The notes under the pieces are model-generated. The model was not told where the DNA came from and did not search any database. It worked only from the letters and a program-made list of their open reading frames with translations. A stretch of DNA of 19,197 nt from an uncultured Erysipelotrichaceae bacterium (GTDB lineage Bacteria; Bacillota_I; Bacilli_A; Erysipelotrichales; Erysipelotrichaceae): positions 1 to 19,197 of the forward strand of contig CAKUTY010000013.1 of assembly GCA_934692455.1 (NCBI GenBank). The letters are read 5' to 3'. Both the position numbers and the translations under genes were made by a program. Positions 13,554 to 19,197 of the stretch are shown piece by piece. Positions within the stretch are counted from its first letter, which is position 1, and every line of letters starts with the position of its first letter.

Positions 13554-14180
13554 ATGAAACAATATACTGGTAAGACATTAGATGATGTATTAAATACTAT
13601 TACAAGTTCATGTGGGTGTGAACTTAAGGATATTACATATGAAGTAATTAGTGAAGAGAAGCACTTATTCGGTATTGGCAATAGTGTTACTGTTGAGGCT
13701 TATACACCCAATGATATTAAGGAATTCATTTTTGATTATTTAGGTGCTTATTTCACTGAATTAAATCAAGGTGTTTCTATTGAAATTATTATCGAGAAGC
13801 AAGCTGACGAAACTAACTTATATAGAGTTGTTTTGGATGCTGAGAATAATGCGATTATCATTGGTAAGAATGGCCAAACTTTAAGAGCTATTTCTAATGT
13901 TTTGAAGGCTGCAGTAAATGCTACTTTCAAGAAGCGTATTAATGTTATTGTTGATGTTAATCACTATAAGGAAGATCGTTATCGTAAGGTGAAGGCTATT
14001 GCCAATAGAGTAGCTAAGGAAGTTGCGAAGAGTCATGTAGATGCAGAACTTGATCCAATGCCTAATGATGAGAGAAAGGTTATTCATCAATATCTTCAAG
14101 ATTTCAAGCATGTCGAAACTTGTTCAATCGGTGAGGGCAATAAGAGACATCTTGTCATCAAATATAAAGAAGGAGAGTAA
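13554..14180 (+). CDS. khpB: Jag/KhpB (EloR) RNA-binding protein
   Basis: A 208-residue three-domain protein. The Jag-N domain (about 1-50, with SEEKHLFGIG) is followed by a KH RNA-binding domain (about 76-145) with its GxxG loop IIGKNGQTL (102-110), and by an R3H domain (about 146-207) with the Arg174-x3-His178 motif in DERKVIHQYL. In Firmicutes it partners with KhpA, binds RNA and is linked to control of cell elongation. AGAGAGGGG near 13541-13549 gives a good ribosome binding site overlapping the yidC stop codon, so translation is probably coupled to yidC. Its stop codon is the first part of a terminator stem. Confidence 0.92.
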   Translation: MKQYTGKTLDDVLNTITSSCGCELKDITYEVISEEKHLFGIGNSVTVEAYTPNDIKEFIFDYLGAYFTELNQGVSIEIIIEKQADETNLYRVVLDAENNAIIIGKNGQTLRAISNVLKAAVNATFKKRINVIVDVNHYKEDRYRKVKAIANRVAKEVAKSHVDAELDPMPNDERKVIHQYLQDFKHVETCSIGEGNKRHLVIKYKEGE

Positions 14181-14203
14181 AGTTCGTATTTACGAACTTT
14201 TTA
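14179..14203 (+). terminator. Terminator after jag
   Basis: AAAGTTCGT (14179-14187) pairs with ACGAACTTT (14192-14200) around a 4-base loop and is followed by a T-rich tract. The stem takes in the last bases of the jag stop codon. It ends the rpmH cluster and lies only 7 to 9 bases before the CDF start codon. Confidence 0.75.
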
Positions 14204-14209
14204 TTTTAT

Positions 14210-15379
14210 ATGTTCACATTAATTCAAAAATTATTTATTCCTAATTATAAGGATACTAAAGATAAGACAGTAAGAGAAAGATATGGCGTGGTCATGTCAA
14301 TCTTTTGTATTGTCTGTAACTGTATTTTAGTTGTCTTTAAATTAATTGTTTCTTTTATTTCTAATAGCTTATCTATTAGAGCTGATGCCCTAAATAACTT
14401 ATCAGATATGGGTTCTAATATTGCCTCATTATTAGGCTTTAAGGTAGCTAGCAAGCACCCTGATAGTGAACATCCATATGGTCATGGTCGTGCTGAATAT
14501 GTATCTGGTTTAATCATTGGTTTTTTGATCGTGGTGGCTGGTTTAACTTCGTTGGTTGATTCTATCAAGTCTATCTTTAATAAAGCCGATATGTCTTTTA
14601 ATTACATTGCGGTAATTGTTGTATTATTCTCAATTTTGGTTAAATTGGTAATGGGTTATACAAACAAGAAGGCAGGCAAATTAATTCAATCAGAAACACT
14701 AGAGGCTACAAGCCAAGATAGTTTTAATGATGCATTATTGACTGCTACCACTTTAATTTCATTATTGGTATATAAATTCTTTAACTTGAATATTGATGCC
14801 TATGTAGGTAGTTTTGTGAATATTATTGTAACTATCTCAGGTATTAAGATATCAGCTGATTTAATCAGCATCTTGATTGGTAAGTCTCCTGATAAGGAAC
14901 TTATTAAGGAGATTAAAAAGACGGTTATGGATAATCCTGAGGTAATTGGCATTCATGATATGATTTTCCATGACTATGGTCCTGGTAGTCGTTTTGTGAC
15001 TTTACATGCTGAAGTAGATGCATCTAAGGATTTTGTTTATCTACATGATTGTATCGATAATATTGAAAATATGATTCTTGGTAAGTATGGAGTTTTAACT
15101 ACTATTCATATGGATCCAGTTGTTTTAAATGATGAAGAACTCAATAAATATAAGAATTTAGTTTTAAAGGTAATCAAGGAAATGAATCCTAAATATAGTA
15201 TTCATGATTTTAGAATTGTTAAGGGCACATCACATACTAACTTGGTGTTTGACTTGTTGTTGCCAGTTGATGATGATAGGGAACATAGTGATATCCGAAA
15301 AGAATTAAATGAAAAAGTTAGGGCAGTTAACCCTAACTTGAATTTAAGTATTAAGATTGAACATGGCTTTATCGCTTAA
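14210..15379 (+). CDS. Cation diffusion facilitator transporter, manganese-type signature
   Basis: A 389-residue metal exporter of the CDF family: about six membrane helices (from about 26 to 225) and a C-terminal cytosolic domain (about 230-315), then an extra region to 389. The metal site in helix 2 is N62-x3-D66 (NNLSD) and in helix 5 D170-x3-D174 (DSFND). This NxxxD/DxxxD pattern is that of Mn-exporting CDFs such as MntE and differs from the Asp/His set of zinc exporters. HPYGHGRAEY (88-97) is the family loop. No ribosome binding site precedes the ATG, which lies just past the jag terminator; the N-terminus nevertheless fits the family. The 3' codons contain an antisense terminator and the end overlaps the GH25 gene by 11 bases. 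Confidence 0.88.
   Translation: MFTLIQKLFIPNYKDTKDKTVRERYGVVMSIFCIVCNCILVVFKLIVSFISNSLSIRADALNNLSDMGSNIASLLGFKVASKHPDSEHPYGHGRAEYVSGLIIGFLIVVAGLTSLVDSIKSIFNKADMSFNYIAVIVVLFSILVKLVMGYTNKKAGKLIQSETLEATSQDSFNDALLTATTLISLLVYKFFNLNIDAYVGSFVNIIVTISGIKISADLISILIGKSPDKELIKEIKKTVMDNPEVIGIHDMIFHDYGPGSRFVTLHAEVDASKDFVYLHDCIDNIENMILGKYGVLTTIHMDPVVLNDEELNKYKNLVLKVIKEMNPKYSIHDFRIVKGTSHTNLVFDLLLPVDDDREHSDIRKELNEKVRAVNPNLNLSIKIEHGFIA
15310..15339 (-). terminator. Terminator of the ung-GH25 operon, embedded in the CDF gene
   Basis: On the reverse strand AAGTTAGGG (15339-15331) pairs with CCCTAACTT (15323-15315) around a 7-base loop, and the T run ends at 15312. It lies 30 bases past the GH25 stop codon and is antisense to CDF codons. 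Confidence 0.65.
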
Positions 15380-16166
15380 GCATCATGATATTTAAGTCGG
15401 TTGGCTTAGATATACCTGGTACATTACCACTTTCACTGTATTGCCAGATAGCGAAGTCATGTGTTGTTTCTGGTTTATGATAGAATTGGGCAAACCATAA
15501 AGGGTACTTATCTAATAACTCTTGATCATATAGTTTTAAAAGTGGGGTATTGCCATATATCATCACTTGATATTTATTTTCTAATATTTCAAAGAAGGCT
15601 TTGGCATTGTCGCTTACTTGTTGTTTAGTAAGATGATTGGCACGGCCTTCTTTACTTTCTACGGTTTCAAAGTCATAGACTATTGGAAGTTGGATTTGTT
15701 TATTTTGTAGTTCTTTTTGTACAAAAAGTGCTTCTTCTTGGGCTTCTTTTACAGTAGTGGCTTGTGAGAAGAAATAAACACCAACCTTTATACCTTCATC
15801 TTGAGTACTTAGATAATTCTGTTCAAAGAGTTCATCCTTATAGATTCCACCCTCAGTATAACCACGCCAGCCAATTCTAATGAAGGCAAATTCAACACCA
15901 CTTTCTTTTACTTCTTTCCAGTTGATGCTTTCATTATGTTCGGATACATCGATACCAACAATACTGGTGTAAGTGTCATCACTATATGTGTAATACATAT
16001 TTGAGGTATCAAACTTTTCAATTTCATATTGTCCAGCTTTTTCAATAAAGATGGGTTCTATTTCATCTTTATCTAAGATAGCTATAAGACAAATCAAAAA
16101 GATTATTAAAAGTGATAGTACAGGTATTAGTTTATTCTTCTTTTTCTTTCTTCTTTTCTTAGACAT
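15369..16166 (-). CDS. Membrane-anchored GH25 family lysozyme (muramidase)
   Basis: A 265-residue protein that should cleave the beta-1,4 bond between N-acetylmuramic acid and N-acetylglucosamine outside the cell. A very basic start (KKRRKKKKNK) and one hydrophobic helix (about 13-31) make an N-terminal anchor with the enzyme outside; there is no cleavage box or cysteine for lipidation. The GH25 domain (about 70-262) has GIDVSEHN (Asp73), the catalytic DxE in YDFETVE (Asp165, Glu167), IWQYSESG (240-247) and the terminal DLNIMML motif. It overlaps the upstream 139-residue gene by 8 bases. Being anchored and co-transcribed with ung, it is more likely a housekeeping wall-remodelling enzyme than a phage lysin. 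Confidence 0.9.
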   Translation of the reverse strand: MSKKRRKKKKNKLIPVLSLLIIFLICLIAILDKDEIEPIFIEKAGQYEIEKFDTSNMYYTYSDDTYTSIVGIDVSEHNESINWKEVKESGVEFAFIRIGWRGYTEGGIYKDELFEQNYLSTQDEGIKVGVYFFSQATTVKEAQEEALFVQKELQNKQIQLPIVYDFETVESKEGRANHLTKQQVSDNAKAFFEILENKYQVMIYGNTPLLKLYDQELLDKYPLWFAQFYHKPETTHDFAIWQYSESGNVPGISKPTDLNIMMLKR

Positions 16167-16578
16167 ATAATTGTTCCAATTTCACAATGCCATCTAAATT
16201 AGATAATAAATATTCCTTATCATCGTGAGTGAAGAAGTTGAATAAAACTTCGCCATTGCCTTCATATGATTCAAGTAATTCCTTAAAGTATTCGCTAGTT
16301 TCCATGTAATTCTTATTGCCATATAGTTCAAAGATAGTAACAAAACGATCTTCACTGACATTAAAATCATATACTGCTGTCTTATTAAAATCTTTTAGAT
16401 AGTTTTTTAAATCAGGACTATTGAAGAAGTATCTGATGATGTCATAGTTGTCTTCTTTGGTAGCAGATACTGCGACGACTTTAATGTATAAGATGACATC
16501 AAGTGGTAACATTGCCATGTCTTCTTCACTTGGTTTAAATTCACTCATTTGTTTAAGTGTCATATTGTTAACTAACAT
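16159..16578 (-). CDS. Unrecognised 139-residue acidic protein
   Basis: I do not recognise this protein. It has no signal peptide, no clear membrane helix and no cysteines; it is acidic and rich in Asp, Glu, Asn, Phe and Tyr, and looks soluble with alternating helix and strand character. The N-terminal part has a moderately hydrophobic stretch (LPLDVILYIKVVAVSA, about 25-40). GGGAG lies upstream within the last codons of ung, its start is one base past the ung stop, and its end overlaps the GH25 start by 8 bases. That tight coupling on both sides argues it is a real gene. A second in-frame ATG five codons in is possible. Confidence 0.75.
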   Translation of the reverse strand: MLVNNMTLKQMSEFKPSEEDMAMLPLDVILYIKVVAVSATKEDNYDIIRYFFNSPDLKNYLKDFNKTAVYDFNVSEDRFVTIFELYGNKNYMETSEYFKELLESYEGNGEVLFNFFTHDDKEYLLSNLDGIVKLEQLYV

Positions 16579-16579
16579 T

Positions 16580-17260
16580 CTATTTCTCCCTTATATTTTC
16601 TATTTGCCAATCAATTGGACTTAAGTTGTTTTTAATTAAATATTCATTAGTCTTAGAAAATGGTTTTGAGCCAAAGAAACCATTATAGGCGCTAAGTGGT
16701 GATGGGTGGGCTGATTCTAAGATTAAATGATTAGGATTAGTAATCAATTTGGTCTTGTTTCTAGCGTTTCTTCCCCATAGGATATAGACCATATGTTCCT
16801 TGTTGTTAAGACTTGAAATGATCGCATCAGTAAGAATTTCCCAACCTTTTCCTTTATGAGAATTAGCTTTATGAGCTTCTACCGTTAAGACTGTGTTTAA
16901 TAAAAGCACTCCTTGTTTAGCCCACTTTATAAGATAACCATTATCTGGTATGTATGTGTTTAAATCACTATTTAATTCTTTATAGATGTTTAATAGTGAT
17001 GGTGGTATTTGAATACCTTTGTTTACAGAGAAGGCTAGGCCATGGGCCTGGTTTTCTTCATGATAGGGGTCTTGTCCTAGTATTAAGACTTTTACTTCAT
17101 TATATGGAGTGATTCTTAAGGCATTATAAATGTCTTTTGCGGGTGGAAAGATTGTTTGGCTTGAATACTCATTATTAAGAAATATTCTTAGGTTTTTATA
17201 ATAATCTTTCTCAAATTCTTTTTCTAGGATTGTGTCCCAATCGTTGCCAATAAGTTTCAT
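16580..17260 (-). CDS. ung: Uracil-DNA glycosylase, family 1
   Basis: A 226-residue DNA repair enzyme that removes uracil from DNA by cutting the N-glycosidic bond. The catalytic water-activating motif GQDPYH (about 62-67) and the minor-groove leucine-loop motif HPSPLSAYNGFFGS near residues 187-200 are intact, as are LLLNTVLTVE and the ILWGRNA strand. The length is typical. It leads a reverse operon with the 139-residue gene and the lysozyme. No ribosome binding site is seen; on the reverse strand TACAAT lies 6 bases before the ATG, suggesting a leaderless message. uvrA, another repair gene, is divergent from it. Confidence 0.95.
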   Translation of the reverse strand: MKLIGNDWDTILEKEFEKDYYKNLRIFLNNEYSSQTIFPPAKDIYNALRITPYNEVKVLILGQDPYHEENQAHGLAFSVNKGIQIPPSLLNIYKELNSDLNTYIPDNGYLIKWAKQGVLLLNTVLTVEAHKANSHKGKGWEILTDAIISSLNNKEHMVYILWGRNARNKTKLITNPNHLILESAHPSPLSAYNGFFGSKPFSKTNEYLIKNNLSPIDWQIENIREK

Positions 17261-17339
17261 ATATTTATTGTAAATGAGATTTGGGAATTTTTTATGCTAG
17301 CTTGATATATTCTTTTTAAAAATGAAGTAAAATAACTTT
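17261..17339. promoter_or_regulatory. Divergent ung/uvrA promoter region with -10-like boxes 6 bases from each start
   Basis: This 79-base gap has TACAAT on the reverse strand (17267-17272) and TAAAAT on the forward strand (17328-17333), each exactly 6 bases from its ATG. TTGATA at 17302-17307 is a possible but distant -35 for uvrA. No LexA-type palindrome and no Shine-Dalgarno sequence is visible. Confidence 0.45.
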
Positions 17340-19197
17340 ATGGCAAATGAAAATATTGTGATAAAAGGGGCACGTGTTAATAATCTAAAGAATATAGATA
17401 TAACACTTCCTAGAAATAAGTTGATTGTGATGACTGGTTTATCAGGTTCTGGTAAGACTTCATTGGCTTTTGATACGATTTATGCCGAGGGACAAAGAAG
17501 ATATGTAGAGTCTTTATCATCATACGCAAGACAGTTCTTGGGTGGTATTGAGAAGCCTGATGTTGATTTGATAGAAGGCTTGTCGCCATCAATTGCGATT
17601 GATCAGAAGACTACTTCTAATAATCCAAGGTCTACTGTTGGTACAATTACAGAAATCTATGATTATTTAAGACTTTTGTATGCAAGATGTGGAGAAAGCT
17701 ATTGTCCTAATCATCATGTTTTGATTAAGGCAATGTCTACCAGTAAGATGGTAGAAAAGGTGATGGAGTATCCTTTAGCTAGTAGGATTGAAATCTTGGC
17801 TAATGTGGTGACTAATCGTAAGGGTACTTTTAAGGATTTGTTTGAGAAGTTAAAGAATGAGGGTTTCTTAAGATTATATGTTGATAATGAATTAAGAAGC
17901 TTGGATGAAGATATTATCTTGGATAAGAATAAGCGCCATGATATTGATGTAGTGGTTGATAGAATTGTTGTTAAGGAGAATATTGAGACTAGATTAAATG
18001 ATTCCATTGAATTAGCTTTAAAGTTAGCTGATGGTACTTGCATCATCAAGTGTGGTGATAAGAGAGAATTATTATCAAGTAATTATGCTTGTCCTGATTG
18101 TGGTTTTACAGTGCCTAAGCTAGAGCCTAGACTTTTCTCATTTAATTCACCGCTTGGTGCTTGTGATATGTGTAAGGGTTTGGGTATTGTGACTGAGGTG
18201 GATGTTGACTATTTGATTCCTGATAAGTCCAAGAGTATTAATGAAGGTGGTATTCGTTATTATAAGAATATTGTGGATACACCTAATCTTGAGTGGCAAA
18301 ACTTTAATGCCTTACTGAAGGCTTATAAGATAGACAAGGATAAGCCTCTTGGTGATTTTACTAAGAAGGAAATGGAGATCATCTTATATGGTTCTGATAA
18401 GCCTATTAAGTATGATGTAGTGTCAAGTGGTGGTACTAAGTATTCTAAGAATGATTATATCGAGGGTGTTAAGTCTTTGATTGAAAGAAGATATGTGGAG
18501 ACTACTTCTAAGATGTCAAAGGAATGGTATTTCTCTTATATGGCTGAGTCTACTTGTCCTAAGTGCCATGGCGCTCGTTTAAATGATGCGGTTTTGTCAG
18601 TTAGAATCAATGGCTTAAATATCTATGAGTTTACAAAGATGGCTATTGTGGATGCTTATGACTTTGTGTCTAATTTAAAATTAAGCAAGTCACAGATGGA
18701 AATAGCTAGATTGCTGTTGGTGGAGCTTAAGTCAAGATTGAAGTTTTTGATTGATGTAGGTCTTGATTATTTAACACTAGATCGTATTGCCGGTTCTTTA
18801 TCGGGTGGTGAGGCTCAAAGAATTCGTTTGGCAACTCAAATTGGTTCTAGTTTGACTGGTGTCTTGTATGTCTTGGATGAACCTTCTATTGGTTTGCATC
18901 AAAGGGATAATGATAAGCTTATCGCTACACTTAAGCGTATGAGAGACTTGGGTAATACGGTTATTGTGGTTGAGCATGATGATGAGACGATGATGGCTGC
19001 TGATTATATTGTGGATATTGGTCCTGGTGCTGGTAAGGATGGTGGTGAGGTGATGTTCTTTGGGACTCCCGAAGAGATTCTTACTTCTGATAAATCTTTG
19101 ACTGGTATGTATCTAAGTGGCCGTAAGAAGATTAATGTGCCTGCTACTAGAAGAAAAGGTAATGGCAAGGTTATTAAGGTCTTTGGGGCAAGTGAGC
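17340..19197 (+). CDS. uvrA: UvrABC excinuclease subunit A (3' end outside the window)
   Basis: The first 619 codons of UvrA, the ATPase that finds bulky DNA damage and loads UvrB in nucleotide excision repair. Visible in order: Walker A GLSGSGKT (33-40), YVESLSSYARQF, the first zinc module with C251-x2-C254 and C275-x2-C278, a second cysteine pair in STCPKCHGAR, the ABC signature SLSGGEAQ (486-493) and Walker B with Asp513-Glu514 in LYVLDEPSIG. The frame is open to the window's end, where the second ATPase module begins (KVIKVFGAS). The family is about 940 residues, so roughly the last third is missing. No ribosome binding site precedes the ATG; TAAAAT ends 6 bases before it. Confidence 0.96.
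   Translation, partial: MANENIVIKGARVNNLKNIDITLPRNKLIVMTGLSGSGKTSLAFDTIYAEGQRRYVESLSSYARQFLGGIEKPDVDLIEGLSPSIAIDQKTTSNNPRSTVGTITEIYDYLRLLYARCGESYCPNHHVLIKAMSTSKMVEKVMEYPLASRIEILANVVTNRKGTFKDLFEKLKNEGFLRLYVDNELRSLDEDIILDKNKRHDIDVVVDRIVVKENIETRLNDSIELALKLADGTCIIKCGDKRELLSSNYACPDCGFTVPKLEPRLFSFNSPLGACDMCKGLGIVTEVDVDYLIPDKSKSINEGGIRYYKNIVDTPNLEWQNFNALLKAYKIDKDKPLGDFTKKEMEIILYGSDKPIKYDVVSSGGTKYSKNDYIEGVKSLIERRYVETTSKMSKEWYFSYMAESTCPKCHGARLNDAVLSVRINGLNIYEFTKMAIVDAYDFVSNLKLSKSQMEIARLLLVELKSRLKFLIDVGLDYLTLDRIAGSLSGGEAQRIRLATQIGSSLTGVLYVLDEPSIGLHQRDNDKLIATLKRMRDLGNTVIVVEHDDETMMAADYIVDIGPGAGKDGGEVMFFGTPEEILTSDKSLTGMYLSGRKKINVPATRRKGNGKVIKVFGASE

Noticed and set aside
15711..15735. CTTTTTGTACAAAAAG palindrome inside the GH25 gene
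   Set aside because: The stem is AT-only apart from its ends and loop-free, with no T run; it is likely chance in AT-rich coding DNA.
15369..16166. GH25 lysozyme as a sign of a prophage
   Set aside because: There are no holin, tail or integrase genes nearby; the protein is membrane-anchored and sits in an operon with ung.
17714..18049. 111-codon open frame on the reverse strand
   Set aside because: It lies fully antisense within uvrA, whose motifs are clear, has low-complexity Ser/Leu/Thr content and no ribosome binding site.

Overview
The window looks like chromosomal DNA from a low-GC anaerobic Firmicute, most likely an Erysipelotrichia-type organism. The evidence is AT-rich codons, TGA used as a stop, AGGAGG-type ribosome binding sites inside operons, the rpmH-rnpA-yidC-jag block and an oxygen-sensitive class III ribonucleotide reductase. 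The placement is inference from protein character, not from a marker gene. I see no mobile element, CRISPR array, tRNA or rRNA, and no gene-free stretch longer than 300 bases.

Layout. 1-177 is the tail of an unrecognised gene. It leads into a tight forward operon of RNA-modification genes (170-2787): a U32/TrhP-type tRNA hydroxylation protein and two tandem SpoU/TrmH methyltransferases. A small reverse-strand acylphosphatase (2771-3073) converges on them and is divergent from the next operon.

The most interesting region is 3135-8805, an anaerobic deoxynucleotide operon. Its first gene fuses a MarR DNA-binding domain to the NrdG2 radical-SAM activase. The second fuses the NrdD reductase to a C-terminal glutaredoxin-like domain (CPKC). 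The third is a thioredoxin reductase-like flavoprotein that lacks the usual NADPH-phosphate motif, and the fourth is an M18 aminopeptidase. A 14-bp inverted repeat lies just upstream of an extended -10 promoter, where the MarR domain could act. Together they suggest a self-contained, possibly self-regulated and redoxin-driven (not formate-driven) class III ribonucleotide reductase system.

8809-12112 holds a reverse DJ-1/PatB (MalY-like) pair, divergent from a MalX-like PTS EIIC whose fused IIB domain has lost its phosphorylatable cysteine. 12117-14203 is the rpmH-rnpA-yidC-jag cluster, with a clear promoter and two hairpin terminators but without the usual dnaA and mnmE neighbours. A Mn-type CDF transporter follows (14210-15379). 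A reverse operon ung - unknown 139-residue protein - membrane-anchored GH25 lysozyme lies at 15369-17260, and a truncated uvrA runs off the right end.

Two non-coding themes recur. Strong terminator hairpins are embedded in the coding sequence of convergent genes (2942-2972 and 15310-15339). Several genes also have no ribosome binding site but carry a -10-like hexamer 6 to 9 bases before the start codon, suggesting leaderless transcripts.
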